Shown one piece after another: positions 9,269 to 18,980 of a stretch of DNA of 64,000 bases. The notes below the pieces were generated by a model, which saw only the letters and a program-made list of their open reading frames with translations, was not told where the DNA came from and did no database searches. The stretch's first letter is position 1, and each line of letters opens with the position of its first letter. This DNA is from Paenibacillus antarcticus (GTDB lineage: Bacteria; Bacillota; Bacilli; Paenibacillales; Paenibacillaceae). Made by a program: the position numbers and the translations under genes. The DNA lies in NCBI RefSeq assembly GCF_001637225.1, contig NZ_LVJI01000024.1, positions 165,444 to 229,443 of the forward strand, written 5' to 3'.

Positions 9269-12010
9269 ATGGAAGCATCAAGTAAACGTCAGACTGCTCA
9301 CATCATTTCACATACACACTGGGACCGGGAATGGTATCTACCTTATGAGAAGCACCATGTGCGCCTTGTACAATTGGTTGATGCATTACTCGACAAGTTA
9401 GATTCAGGTACCGAATTCAAAAGTTTCTTTCTCGATGGACAAACGATTATTTTGGAAGATTACCTACAGGTTCGCCCTGAGAATCTGGAGCGTCTACAGA
9501 AATATATTACAGAAGGACGTCTTCTGATTGGACCGTGGTACATCCTACAAGACGCTTTCCTGACAAGTGGTGAAGCGAACGTGCGCAACATGCAGATCGG
9601 TCATCAGGATTCGAAGCGATACGGGGAGCCAGCCAAGATCGGTTATTTCCCTGACACCTTCGGACTTGTTGGTCAGACGCCGCAGTTAATGCAACAATCG
9701 GGGATCACGAACGCCTTTTTCGGACGAGGTGTGAAACCAACGGGATTCAATAATACCGTATCCGATGGTGGTTACGAATCCTCGTTCTCTGAGCTTGTGT
9801 GGGAAGGTCCAGATGGATCTAAAGTGCTTGGAATTCTGTTTGCCAACTGGTATTCCAACGGAAACGAAGTGCCTGTGGATGAAGCTGAAGCAAAATTATT
9901 CTGGGAGCGTAAGCTTTCTGATGTGGAGAAGTTCGCATCTACAAGTGAGCTACTGTTCATGAATGGTTGCGATCATCAACCTGTTCAACTCGATTTGCCG
10001 GAAGCGATCGAAACGGCTAAGAAGCTGTATCCGGATATCGACTTTGTTCATTCGAACTTCCCAGATTATCTTAAGGCAGTTGAGGGATCGATGGATCGTA
10101 GCAACTTATCGTCTGTAAAGGGTGAGCTACGTAGCCAGCGCACAGACGGATGGGGAACGCTAGTAAACACGGCATCTGCTCGCGTCTATTTGAAACAGAT
10201 GAATCAAGAAGGACAGGTTATGCTAGAGAAGTTAGCTGAACCGCTTGCTTCGTTCGCTCAGGTACTGGGCAAAGAATATCCGCACCATCTGTTCACCTAC
10301 GCTTGGAAGACGTTGATGCAGAATCACCCACATGACAGCATTTGTGGTTGTAGCGTAGATGAAGTACATCGTGAAATGGTTACTCGTTTTGATAAAAGCC
10401 GCCATGTAACGGAAACCATTGTTGACGATAGCAAGCTTGCTATTGCATCTGCTGTGAATACTTCTGGGTTCGCTAAATACGGTGAAGACGTTCTTCCTTT
10501 TGTAGTCATGAACATGACGGGTTGGAGCCGCACCGGTACGGTGAGCATCGTACTTGACGCAGCGCGTCTGTACTTAAGAGATGGTTACTCTTTGGAAGAG
10601 ACATCCCGCCGTATGAAGGAACTCGATTTGAGTGGTCGTGTACTTGTAGACGAACAAGGGAATGTCTTGGCATGCACAATGGAGGATTTGGGTCTTCAGT
10701 TTGGCTACGACTTGCCAGATGACATGTTCCGCCAGCCGTATATGTGTCGCCGAGTAAAACTCACATTCCAGTCAGCAGAAGTTCCGGCATTGGGTCTTCG
10801 CTCATACGCTTGGATCCGTCGTACTGACGCATTGCCATTAGCGGTTGATTCCTTGCTTCAGGGAGACCGTGTAATGGAGAATGAGTCACTTAAGATAGAG
10901 ATCGAAGATGATGGTTCATTCACATTGATTGACAAAAACAATGGCAAGACGTATAGAGATCTTGGTGTGTATGAGAACACTGGTGATATCGGTAACGAGT
11001 ACATGTACATGCAGCCAGTGAACGAACAGGCTTTGACGACAAAAGGTCTTAAGGCGAACATTTCCATCTTGGAAGATACATCTTACCGAGCTTCTGTGGA
11101 AATGAAGCATGACTGGGAAATTCCAGCTTCGGCAGATGAATTACTTGACGAAGAGCAGCGGGCACTGGTGTACTATCCAGAGCGTAAAGCACAGCGCAGC
11201 AGTCGCACTGTCATTCTGAAGCTTCGCACCGTAATTAGCTTAGAGCGTGGCGGTAAAGGCGTGCATATCGAAACAACGATAGACAACCCTGCTAAGGATC
11301 ATAGAGTTCGTGCGTTGTTCCCAACAGATATTAACAACACCGTGCATCATGTGGATTCCATGTTCGAGATTCCTGAGCGTGATATCGAGCCAGCTGCCGA
11401 GTGGTCTAATCCGAGTAACACACAACATCAGCAGGCATTTGTGGATATGAGTGATGATAACGCGGGTCTTACGGTCGCTAACTTTGGATTGAACGAATAT
11501 GAAGTACTTCGGGACGGTCGTAACACGATTGCAATTACAGTGCTACGCAGTGTGGGCGAACTTGGAGACTGGGGCTTGTTCCCTACACCGGAAGCGCAAT
11601 GTCTCGGGGAACACATCGTACGTATGGAGCTTATCCCACACAACGGTAATGGTATGACTTCAGGTGCTTATGCAGAGGCATATCAGTTCCAGATTCCTTG
11701 GACCGTGTGTCAGACGGATGTTCATGATGGGGTGATTTCTCCAGTGTATACACCATTTGAATGGGAGAACAAAGAACTTGCATTCTCCTCACTTAAAATG
11801 AACCAGGAGACTGGAGATATACTTCTTCGCTGGTATAACATGAGTCAGCAGAAGACAGACCTGAGCTTTAATTCGTCTATTCCGCAACAGCATTTCTATA
11901 AGACAACGATATTGGAAGAGGAGAGTCAGCCTATTTCCAGCAAGGAAGTTGGAGCTTTGTCCTTAGAGATCGGTCCATGTGAAATTGTTACGGTGGGTAT
12001 TCGACGTTAG
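9269..12010 (+). CDS. Alpha-mannosidase, GH38 (MngB-like)
   Basis: Second GH38 enzyme of the operon, 913 residues, in the shorter bacterial layout where the catalytic barrel starts at the N-terminus. Zinc ligands are His17 and Asp19 in SHTHWDREW and His355 in NHPHDSICGC. The nucleophile is Asp129 in FPDTFGLVGQTPQ. It resembles the MngB / 2-O-mannosylglycerate hydrolase and Streptococcus-type alpha-mannosidases more than the 1046-residue paralogue upstream, so the two probably cleave different linkages. It is cytoplasmic. AGGAGG lies upstream of the ATG. A 67-nt gap with a hairpin separates it from the preceding gene. It is the last gene before a bidirectional terminator. Confidence 0.95.
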   Translation: MEASSKRQTAHIISHTHWDREWYLPYEKHHVRLVQLVDALLDKLDSGTEFKSFFLDGQTIILEDYLQVRPENLERLQKYITEGRLLIGPWYILQDAFLTSGEANVRNMQIGHQDSKRYGEPAKIGYFPDTFGLVGQTPQLMQQSGITNAFFGRGVKPTGFNNTVSDGGYESSFSELVWEGPDGSKVLGILFANWYSNGNEVPVDEAEAKLFWERKLSDVEKFASTSELLFMNGCDHQPVQLDLPEAIETAKKLYPDIDFVHSNFPDYLKAVEGSMDRSNLSSVKGELRSQRTDGWGTLVNTASARVYLKQMNQEGQVMLEKLAEPLASFAQVLGKEYPHHLFTYAWKTLMQNHPHDSICGCSVDEVHREMVTRFDKSRHVTETIVDDSKLAIASAVNTSGFAKYGEDVLPFVVMNMTGWSRTGTVSIVLDAARLYLRDGYSLEETSRRMKELDLSGRVLVDEQGNVLACTMEDLGLQFGYDLPDDMFRQPYMCRRVKLTFQSAEVPALGLRSYAWIRRTDALPLAVDSLLQGDRVMENESLKIEIEDDGSFTLIDKNNGKTYRDLGVYENTGDIGNEYMYMQPVNEQALTTKGLKANISILEDTSYRASVEMKHDWEIPASADELLDEEQRALVYYPERKAQRSSRTVILKLRTVISLERGGKGVHIETTIDNPAKDHRVRALFPTDINNTVHHVDSMFEIPERDIEPAAEWSNPSNTQHQQAFVDMSDDNAGLTVANFGLNEYEVLRDGRNTIAITVLRSVGELGDWGLFPTPEAQCLGEHIVRMELIPHNGNGMTSGAYAEAYQFQIPWTVCQTDVHDGVISPVYTPFEWENKELAFSSLKMNQETGDILLRWYNMSQQKTDLSFNSSIPQQHFYKTTILEEESQPISSKEVGALSLEIGPCEIVTVGIRR

Positions 12011-12038
12011 AACGAGGTTAACAGGATTTAAGAGAGAA

Positions 12039-12089
12039 GAAAAGGGGCTATTCCAAGTCATTGTAGATGACGAGGAGTAGCCCCTTTTC
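12039..12089. terminator. Bidirectional terminator
   Basis: GAAAAGGGGCTA at 12039-12050 is perfectly complementary to 12078-12089, with a 27-nt loop. A-rich and T-rich flanks let it work on both strands, closing the mannosidase operon and the convergent isomerase operon. Confidence 0.8.
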
Positions 12090-12138
12090 TGTTTGAATTA
12101 AGATTCTATTGTGCGGATAATAATAGCATGTACTTACT

Positions 12139-12996
12139 TTATACTTCGTTCCAGATTCGGTTTACGTTATTAAAGGCAATCTGGGTTCCTTTGCGGCATT
12201 CTTCCATGCCTTCGTATTCAATAGACATGTAATTGTCATAACCGGATTGTTTCACGATACGCAGAATTTCATATAAATTGAGGTCTCCTTGACCAGCTAT
12301 TGCTCCGCGCAGGAATTCTCCTCCAGCACTCTTGAACCAACCCTCGCCTGGGTTATGATAAGATGGACGGATGTAGAAGTCTTTAATATGCACCATGGAT
12401 GCGTAATTAATATTATTCTTCACAGCGGCTATTGGATTTTCATCCACGCATACGAAGTTGCCGACATCAAGGGTCGTCTTGAAATTCGGACGGTCTACAG
12501 CATGAATGAGAGCCTGTACACGGTCGCTTGCTTGTACGTAATAACCGTGATTCTCTACACTTGTCGTAATATCATATTGCTTAGCATGATCAGCAATACG
12601 CTGGCAAGCATGCGCGATGCGGGATAAATCTTCATTGAATCGAGCGATGGATGTATCTTGGCGTGATGCTACATCATGGCGCATTAATTTTGCTCCAAGG
12701 CGATGGACACGATCTACTTCGCTAATGACACGCTGAATCTCCGCCTCATAAGCTTCTTCGGAATCCGTGATGAAGTTTGCACCGATGGCATAATTGGAAA
12801 TAGCGATGCCTACTTCTGCTGCTTTCTCACGAATTTGATCTTCCAATTCAGGATTACTGTTGAAATCGAATCCAAACGGAACGATTTCGATATGTTGAGC
12901 GCCAATGTCGGCTACCCAAGCAATAACGTCGTGAATACTCATGTTATCTGCGGCCATAGCTTGATACAAACTATAAGAACTAACTCCTAATTTCAT
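12139..12996 (-). CDS. Sugar isomerase/epimerase, xylose isomerase-like TIM barrel
   Basis: 285-residue protein of the AP-endonuclease-2 / sugar phosphate isomerase fold. The four usual metal-ligand motifs are present in order: Glu in SVENHG, Asp in TTLDVGNF, His in VHIKDFY and Glu in SIEYEGME. Substrate unknown; relatives act on keto sugars, inosose or 3-keto glycosides. AAGGAG precedes the ATG. It is the last gene of a minus-strand set with another isomerase 33 nt upstream and a Gfo/Idh/MocA dehydrogenase before that, a combination typical of oxidation followed by isomerisation or lyase steps on a sugar. Confidence 0.85.
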   Translation of the reverse strand: MKLGVSSYSLYQAMAADNMSIHDVIAWVADIGAQHIEIVPFGFDFNSNPELEDQIREKAAEVGIAISNYAIGANFITDSEEAYEAEIQRVISEVDRVHRLGAKLMRHDVASRQDTSIARFNEDLSRIAHACQRIADHAKQYDITTSVENHGYYVQASDRVQALIHAVDRPNFKTTLDVGNFVCVDENPIAAVKNNINYASMVHIKDFYIRPSYHNPGEGWFKSAGGEFLRGAIAGQGDLNLYEILRIVKQSGYDNYMSIEYEGMEECRKGTQIAFNNVNRIWNEV

Positions 12997-13029
12997 GATG
13001 ACTGCTCCTTTGTTAATATATTGTTGGGC

Positions 13030-13908
13030 TTAACCCCGATAAGCTTTGATGAAAGAGACTGCTTTGCGGATATCTTCTTCAGGATTTGTTCCAACTTCCC
13101 GTTCAATTGTTAAGTAGCCGTTGTAACCAATTTCCTGAAGTGCTGCGAAGTAGGCATTGAAATCAACTTTACCTTCGCCAAGTGGAACTTCTTCAAAAGC
13201 AGCACCGGATGCTGCCATTTCAGCGATTTTGGCATGATCCATTGCACCGTAACCAAGGTAACCATACACATCTCTAGGGTCGACAGGGCGTAGACGTGTG
13301 CCATCTTTGACATGTGTATGCACAAGGTAGTCCTTCAGCGTTTTGACGCCTTCAACTGGATCATCACCAGTGACCATAACCATATTGGCTGGATCGAAAT
13401 TGACGGAGACCCCATTGGTATGCAACGTATCTAGAAAGCTTTTCAAATGAGCAGCTGGTTCAGGACCCGTCTCAATCGCGTAATAAGCATTCATGCTCTT
13501 CGCGTATATGCCAAGTTCATCACATGCACGTTGCATGGCGTCATATATACGACTGTTTTTGTCTTCTGGCACAATACCAATATGAGTCGTTACGATGTTA
13601 CTACCGAGCTCTACAGCCAAATCAAGAATGCGTTTGGATTTCTCGACTTTCTCAGGATTGACCTCAGCATCTTGGAAGCCATGACCGGCCAAATCTCCGC
13701 AAAGCGCTGAAATTTCAAGTCCGAGTCCTTCGATATAACTTCGAAGCTCGCTACGTTTTGTACCCGTTAGAGTAGCAGGATCCATTTCGCCAGATACGGC
13801 ATAAATTTGTACGCCATCTGCACCCACTTCTTTTGCCTTCTTCAGACCCTCTAGAACACCTACTCCAAAGCTATCTACAATAACACCGATTTTGTTGTTT
13901 AATTTCAT
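13030..13908 (-). CDS. Sugar isomerase/epimerase, xylose isomerase-like TIM barrel
   Basis: 292-residue TIM-barrel protein, a distant paralogue of the next gene in the operon. Metal-ligand motifs are AIETGPEP (Glu), VNFDPANMV (Asp), VHTHVKDGT (His) and LTIEREVG (Glu). The closing FIKAYRG tail is usual in this family. AAGGAGG lies about 10 nt from the ATG. It sits between the dehydrogenase gene (26 nt upstream) and the second isomerase. The substrate is not evident. Having two non-identical isomerases in one operon suggests two successive steps or two subunits. Confidence 0.85.
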   Translation of the reverse strand: MKLNNKIGVIVDSFGVGVLEGLKKAKEVGADGVQIYAVSGEMDPATLTGTKRSELRSYIEGLGLEISALCGDLAGHGFQDAEVNPEKVEKSKRILDLAVELGSNIVTTHIGIVPEDKNSRIYDAMQRACDELGIYAKSMNAYYAIETGPEPAAHLKSFLDTLHTNGVSVNFDPANMVMVTGDDPVEGVKTLKDYLVHTHVKDGTRLRPVDPRDVYGYLGYGAMDHAKIAEMAASGAAFEEVPLGEGKVDFNAYFAALQEIGYNGYLTIEREVGTNPEEDIRKAVSFIKAYRG

Positions 13909-13934
13909 CTCAATTAAGCCTCCTTCAGATTAGA

Positions 13935-14993
13935 TTAGAATTGAATTTCGCGACCTTCAGCTGCCGATTGATAAATAGCGTTCAGAATTTTGATCATCTC
14001 TACGCCATCTTCTACGGGACTGTTAGTTTCGATAATTCCCAAGCAACTGTCTACAAAATGGTTGATTTCATTCTGGAAGCTTCCTTGGAAATCAAATGCA
14101 GGTTGGGTGATTTGTGGTTCGATATTAATCATGGTGTTGTGTTGTTCCGTCACGATCGACAATTTCGGTTCCACTTCCGCACCGCCCTTCGTACCATAAA
14201 GATTGACTTGGGCTGAATCTTGCTTCGCATGAAGTGAGAAACTCACATCCACCAATAAGGAAGCGCCATTCTCAAAACGGACCAGCGCATTGGCCATGTC
14301 TTCCACGTTGTTCTTTGATGCGTCATAATCCGCTGCTTGATAGAAATCATAGTTCTCAATATTGGAGCGGTTGCCAAGTTTAGAGTAAGTGTTACCACTG
14401 ACTGATTTCACTTTCGGTTTGCCCATCAAGTACCAGCATAAATCGATTACGTGCACACCAATGTCGATAAGTGGACCGCCACCGGAACGTTCTGAATCAG
14501 AGAACCAACCACCGGGATTGCCCAGACGGCGAATCATGCTAGCTTTAGCAAAGTAGAGGTCACCAAGATCACCGGCATCGATAAATTTCTTTAACACAGC
14601 GATATTAGAAGCATGACGACGGACATAACCGACTTGAAGCATTTTACCCGTCTTGCGTACAGCTTCTTCTACTTTTAGAGCTTCGTCCACCGTTTTGCAA
14701 AGTGGTTTCTCACATAATACATTCTTATCGGCTTCTAGAGCGGCAATACTAATCTCAGCATGCGTATTGTTCCAAGTGCAGATACTGACGGCCTGAACTT
14801 CCGAGTTGGCAAGGAGTTCACGATAATCGGTATAGACATGGGGGATGTCATATTTCTCAGCTGTTTTACGAGCTCTCTCTTCGTTCAAATCGCAGACTGC
14901 CCACAGTTGTACTTTCGGGTTAGCTTCATATGCTTGCAAGTGTGATTCGGAGATCGATCCATTTCCGATAAGACCAATTTTAATAGTATCCAT
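13935..14993 (-). CDS. Gfo/Idh/MocA family NAD(P)-dependent sugar oxidoreductase
   Basis: 352-residue dehydrogenase. The Rossmann motif is at the N-terminus (IGLIGNGSISESHL, residues 6-19), and CEKPLCKT carries the catalytic-region EKP lysine near residue 97. The GGGPLIDIGVHVIDL motif follows in the substrate domain. It likely oxidises a sugar, sugar acid or cyclitol. It is the first gene of the minus-strand trio, divergent from an AraC regulator at 15137 that probably controls it. The AGGATG site is somewhat far (about 13 nt) from the chosen ATG. Confidence 0.9.
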   Translation of the reverse strand: MDTIKIGLIGNGSISESHLQAYEANPKVQLWAVCDLNEERARKTAEKYDIPHVYTDYRELLANSEVQAVSICTWNNTHAEISIAALEADKNVLCEKPLCKTVDEALKVEEAVRKTGKMLQVGYVRRHASNIAVLKKFIDAGDLGDLYFAKASMIRRLGNPGGWFSDSERSGGGPLIDIGVHVIDLCWYLMGKPKVKSVSGNTYSKLGNRSNIENYDFYQAADYDASKNNVEDMANALVRFENGASLLVDVSFSLHAKQDSAQVNLYGTKGGAEVEPKLSIVTEQHNTMINIEPQITQPAFDFQGSFQNEINHFVDSCLGIIETNSPVEDGVEMIKILNAIYQSAAEGREIQF

Positions 14994-15021
14994 TGGTTGC
15001 GTTTACATCCTTTCGTTATGC

Positions 15022-15058
15022 GTGCAAATTTGCTATAGTTAACTCAGTGTTTTTGCAC
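15022..15058. promoter_or_regulatory. Candidate operator between divergent genes
   Basis: GTGCAAA at 15022-15028 and TTTGCAC at 15052-15058 form an inverted repeat with 23 nt between the halves. It lies in the intergenic region between the dehydrogenase operon and the AraC gene, where a shared control site is expected. Assignment to the AraC protein is inference. Confidence 0.35.
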
Positions 15059-15136
15059 ATACATGTTTTATTTGTTCAAGTAAGATTAATGTAACATAGT
15101 TGTTTGAAAGGGAGAATGGTTAGGATAACAAAATAT

Positions 15137-15985
15137 ATGGACTATATGATCAGTAATCATCCGATCCGTGTATTTAACCCGATGGTTGATTCGAGCAAAA
15201 TGAAAATCAAGTCGCTTACCGTTGTAAATGCGGGACATTTACCGGCAAGGACACTCCAGAGAATAGATGCAGATTTCAAATCATGGGCTTTCGTCATGAT
15301 TACAGGTGGTGGTGGTTTTTATCAGGTGAATGGTGGTGAGAGACAGGCCGTTGAAGCAGGAAGTTGGTTCTGTCTATATCCTGGTGCTATTTTTAATTAT
15401 GGTCCGCATAAGGACGAGTATTGGGATGAGTATTATTTTACAGTAGAGGGTGTCAGAGTAGAAGAGTGGCTTGAGAATTGGCTAACTGATCCAGGTCTTC
15501 TCAAGCATGCGGACATTGATGAAGCTTTTATTCATAAGATGGAGTTGATGTTCATGCTCATTGACAGTGGTGTCCCGAGTAATCTGGACCGTGCATCCAT
15601 GATGTTGGAGTCATTCTTGTATGAACTCGTTGCTCAAAGTGATAAGAGTGAAGCAGGTAATCGGGGGAGCCAAGTGTTGAAAATGATCGATGATATCTCG
15701 CATTCACTTCACTTATCACAAGAGCCTGAAGATATGGCGGCAAGACATCATATTTCAGTGTCCACACTACGAAGAATCATTCATGAGTATACAGGATTTC
15801 CTTTGAATGAATTTCTTCACCGTCTCAAAGTTGCAGAAGCAAAGAATATCTTGCTTAATTCGGAGTTGACTGTTAAGGAAGTGGGTGAAGCACTCGGTTA
15901 TAAAGATACGTTCTATTTCTCCCGAGTATTCAAACGAATAACGGGTCTTTCTCCTAGGAACTACCGAGGGAGAGTTGGTCAGTAA
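15137..15985 (+). CDS. AraC-family transcriptional regulator
   Basis: About 282 residues with an N-terminal cupin sensor domain (ITGGGGFYQVNGGERQAVEAGSW, residues about 50-80) and a C-terminal double HTH (VKEVGEALGYKDTFYFSRVFKRITGLSPRNYRG). In-frame starts at 15104 (TTG) and 15116 (ATG) lack a usable ribosome site: the AAAGGGAG stretch abuts 15116. The ATG at 15137 has AGGA 10 nt upstream and is preferred with moderate certainty. It is divergent from the dehydrogenase/isomerase operon and upstream of GH20, so it may govern either side. The ligand is probably a carbohydrate. Confidence 0.9.
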   Translation: MDYMISNHPIRVFNPMVDSSKMKIKSLTVVNAGHLPARTLQRIDADFKSWAFVMITGGGGFYQVNGGERQAVEAGSWFCLYPGAIFNYGPHKDEYWDEYYFTVEGVRVEEWLENWLTDPGLLKHADIDEAFIHKMELMFMLIDSGVPSNLDRASMMLESFLYELVAQSDKSEAGNRGSQVLKMIDDISHSLHLSQEPEDMAARHHISVSTLRRIIHEYTGFPLNEFLHRLKVAEAKNILLNSELTVKEVGEALGYKDTFYFSRVFKRITGLSPRNYRGRVGQ

Positions 15986-16075
15986 CGTCTTTTCATCAAA
16001 ATATATGAAGGTAAGGTATAAGTTTCACTTGATATCATGCAATCAAACTATAGTCAGACAGATGGAGGTAGAGCA

Positions 16076-17980
16076 ATGAAATTATATTTTAAAGGATTGA
16101 CGTCGAGCATGGTCCAAGGTGTCGCTCAGTTGGCAGACATGTTGGGAGTACAGATTGATCCAGATGGCTTGGTTATTGAGGTTATTCAAGAGGAAGGTCC
16201 TCTGAGGGTTTCATATAACGGCGGTCAAGGAGTCATTCATTATCAGAATAAAATTCACTTCTATCGTGCGCTTGGACTTTTTATGGAACATGCCAAAGCG
16301 GGTGATTCCTTTGAGGTGACAGAACAACCTAGATTCGATTTCAACGGGACGATGCTGGATGTATCTCGTAACGGGGTCATGAGAGTGAATACCATTAAGC
16401 AGTTTATCCGATATATGGCAGTCATGGGTCTGAACGGATTGATGATGTATACAGAGGATACATATGAAATAGAGGAACTTCCGTATTTCGGATACATGCG
16501 TGGTCGTTATACGATGGAGGAACTGCGTGAGTTGGACGATTATGCGGATATGTTCGGAATCGAAATGATTGCTTGTATCCAAACGTTAGGTCACCTTCAT
16601 CATGCGCTGAAATGGGACTATGCTGGACAGATAAAGGATCATCACGACATTCTCCTTCCTGGTGAGCCCAAAACATATGAATTTATAGAGCAAATGATTA
16701 CGACAGCCGCCAAGACATTTCGCTCGAAACGAATTCATATCGGAATGGACGAAGCGTTTCAGGTTGGACTCGGACGATATTTGAGAGAGCATGGATTTCG
16801 TGACCGATTCGAAATTATGAATGACCATGTGGGTAAGGTGCTCGCTATGACAACCAAGCTGGGACTTCAACCGATGATCTGGAGCGATATGTATTTCAAC
16901 TTGCTTGCGAACGACTATCAAGGACAGTTGTATAACGTGAATGCCGATTTCTCTGATGATAATATGGATCAAATCCCAGATGGTGTACAGTTTGTTTATT
17001 GGGACTACGGTAAAGGTGATGAAGCAGGTTACGAGAAAATTTATGATATGCACCTTAAGTTCGGATCGCTCCCTATTTTTGCAGGTGGTATTCATATGTG
17101 GAATTCCATAGCCCCGAATTACGGAAAAACATGGACAACGAGTAACCCGGCGCTGCGTGCAGCTAAGAACAAAGGATTAAAGGAAGTGTTCTCAACTGCA
17201 TGGGGTGATAATGGTAATGAAACAAATCATTATGTCATTCTTGCGGGATTGCAGCTATTTGCTGAGCATGGATATGGGGACGAGGTCGATGATGAGCGTC
17301 TTGGACAACGTCTAAAGGCTTGTACAGGCCTTGATCTATTTGATCCGCTTGTTTCACTCAAATATATGGATGAAATTCCGGGTGTCGATGAAGGAAATCA
17401 CTGGATGGCTAATCCTTCGAAGTTCTTACTTTGGCAGGATTTGATGATGGGATTATTCGACGGGCATATCGATGAAGACAATGAGAAAGTGATCCCTAGA
17501 TATTATGCAGATCTAGAACAGAAATGGCGTTCTTACAAGGAATCAATGCCAGCCCCATTTGATAGCTTGTTTGAAACTTATGAGAACCTGGCTGGCGTAC
17601 TTGCCCTGAAATCTACATTAGGTATACGTATTAAACGGAGCTACGATGAAAGGAAGAGGGATGAGCTTACGAATATTGTGAATACGGAACTTCCAGAGCT
17701 ACATCGTCAAGTAGAGGCATTACGTGTTGCCCACCGCCGTATGTGGATGATCACATACAAGGCTTTCGGTTGGGAAGTACTCGACATCCGGTATGGTGGC
17801 TTAATGGCTCGTATACAGTCTACAGGCGATCGGATTATGGATTATGTGGAAGGTCAAGTGGAGGAACTGGAGGAGTTGGAAGTCCAACGTCTGATCTTTG
17901 ATCAGAACGGCGTACCTACCGCACCCCTGAATGTGAATGCGTCGTATCAGGTGATCGTAACTGCTGGATCTCTGACGTAA
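16076..17980 (+). CDS. Beta-N-acetylhexosaminidase-like, GH20
   Basis: 634-residue GH20-type enzyme. A zincin-like N-terminal domain (to about residue 80) leads into a TIM barrel (NGTMLDVSRNGVM onward). The catalytic Asp225-Glu226 pair lies in HIGMDEAF, consistent with substrate-assisted removal of terminal GlcNAc or GalNAc. A helical C-terminal extension of about 200 residues follows. There is no signal peptide. The longer frame from 16037 is rejected because GGAGG at 16064-16068 sits 7 nt before the ATG at 16076. Its neighbours are AraC regulators. A GlcNAc-releasing enzyme would complement the mannosidases and the sialic acid genes in this window. Confidence 0.88.
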   Translation: MKLYFKGLTSSMVQGVAQLADMLGVQIDPDGLVIEVIQEEGPLRVSYNGGQGVIHYQNKIHFYRALGLFMEHAKAGDSFEVTEQPRFDFNGTMLDVSRNGVMRVNTIKQFIRYMAVMGLNGLMMYTEDTYEIEELPYFGYMRGRYTMEELRELDDYADMFGIEMIACIQTLGHLHHALKWDYAGQIKDHHDILLPGEPKTYEFIEQMITTAAKTFRSKRIHIGMDEAFQVGLGRYLREHGFRDRFEIMNDHVGKVLAMTTKLGLQPMIWSDMYFNLLANDYQGQLYNVNADFSDDNMDQIPDGVQFVYWDYGKGDEAGYEKIYDMHLKFGSLPIFAGGIHMWNSIAPNYGKTWTTSNPALRAAKNKGLKEVFSTAWGDNGNETNHYVILAGLQLFAEHGYGDEVDDERLGQRLKACTGLDLFDPLVSLKYMDEIPGVDEGNHWMANPSKFLLWQDLMMGLFDGHIDEDNEKVIPRYYADLEQKWRSYKESMPAPFDSLFETYENLAGVLALKSTLGIRIKRSYDERKRDELTNIVNTELPELHRQVEALRVAHRRMWMITYKAFGWEVLDIRYGGLMARIQSTGDRIMDYVEGQVEELEELEVQRLIFDQNGVPTAPLNVNASYQVIVTAGSLT

Positions 17981-17989
17981 ATCTAGACA

Positions 17990-18036
17990 CAAATAAATCG
18001 CTCAGTCCTCTAATGATGGACTGGGCGATTTATTTG
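17990..18036. terminator. Bidirectional terminator
   Basis: CAAATAAATCGCTCAGTCC (17990-18008) pairs with 18018-18036 over 19 bp with one G-T wobble and a 9-nt loop. It lies between the convergent GH20 and AraC genes. Confidence 0.8.
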
Positions 18037-18041
18037 CGTCT

Positions 18042-18947
18042 CTAAAGAATACGAGAAAGCTTGCGGTATTCACTTGCGGTAATCCCCTCATGTCGACGGA
18101 ACATACGGCTGAAATAATGAATATCTGGGTAACCGACTTGCGCTCCGATCTGTTCTATCGTCGTATCGGTTTCACGTAGCAGTCTCCGCGCTTCACGGTG
18201 GCGAATGGATTGAATATATTCACTCGGTGGTAAACCTACGGTTTGTTTAAAGAGCTTGGCTGTGTAATCGATGCTTAAACACAAGGCATCTGCAATCGTT
18301 TGGTTCGACCAAGGTTCTGAAGGAGCAGATTCTATTTCTTCGACGATTCTAGCTAACTTTGTGCTGTGCGCAGATGAAGTGATTAAGGATTGAGATGTGG
18401 AATTGCGCATTAAGTGCACCAAAATATTCATCATTAGTGACTTGCAGACGAGTTCATAACCCAGCTTTCGCATCGTAAATTCTTCTACAAGCTGCTCCAT
18501 GAGTTGAACGCACACAAGGGAGGGTGTATAGATGACTTGCGACGACAAGGGAGGGAATATGTCCGAACAGGCTTCGAGTCCGAACTTATTCAGATGAATA
18601 TCATCTTCATCGACGATTAAATCAGCCTCAGTCATGTTATTAAGCTCATGGAAGAAATCGAAATGAATACCAATAAAACGTGCATCCGGCTGTGAAACAA
18701 TCTCATTCTGATGGTATACGCCAGAAGGTAGGAAAATGAGTTGTCCGGCGTATATATTGAAGCGTTGCCCGTGCATGGTTGTGACAGCATGTCCTTGGAC
18801 GACATAGAGAAGTTCGAAATCGTATAGTCTTCGTTTGGGGAAAATGCTAGTGCCTACGCGCTGGAATTGTGCGTAATGAATACTTGGCGACCATTCTTGG
18901 AAAGCAGCTGAACGCTGAAGGAGATAAGTATCACTTAATTTATCCAT
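18042..18947 (-). CDS. AraC-family transcriptional regulator
   Basis: 301-residue regulator with an N-terminal cupin/AraC-binding domain (YVVQGHAVTTMHGQRFNIYAGQLIFLPSG, residues about 45-75) and a C-terminal HTH_18 pair (QIGAQVGYPDIHYFSRMFRRHEGITASEYR). A GTG at 18956 is in frame, but AGGAG lies 8 nt upstream of the ATG at 18947, so that start is used. It diverges from the isomerase/dehydrogenase pair at 19114-20994, its likely target. A perfect palindrome at 18967-18980 is a candidate site. Confidence 0.92.
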   Translation of the reverse strand: MDKLSDTYLLQRSAAFQEWSPSIHYAQFQRVGTSIFPKRRLYDFELLYVVQGHAVTTMHGQRFNIYAGQLIFLPSGVYHQNEIVSQPDARFIGIHFDFFHELNNMTEADLIVDEDDIHLNKFGLEACSDIFPPLSSQVIYTPSLVCVQLMEQLVEEFTMRKLGYELVCKSLMMNILVHLMRNSTSQSLITSSAHSTKLARIVEEIESAPSEPWSNQTIADALCLSIDYTAKLFKQTVGLPPSEYIQSIRHREARRLLRETDTTIEQIGAQVGYPDIHYFSRMFRRHEGITASEYRKLSRIL

Positions 18948-18966
18948 TTTGTACACTCCTTGAAAT

Positions 18967-18980
18967 TGATTTGGAAATCA
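18967..18980. promoter_or_regulatory. Palindrome in divergent intergenic region
   Basis: TGATTTGGAAATCA is a perfect 6+6 inverted repeat with a GG centre, 20 nt upstream of the AraC start. It is a candidate operator. The AT-rich stretch to 19098 (for example TTATTATAAAG) probably holds the promoter of the plus-strand pair, but no clear -35/-10 set was assigned. Confidence 0.35.

Noticed and set aside
16586..17095. 169-codon minus-strand frame inside the GH20 gene
   Set aside because: Covers conserved GH20 sequence including the catalytic DE region; no ribosome site or recognisable protein features.
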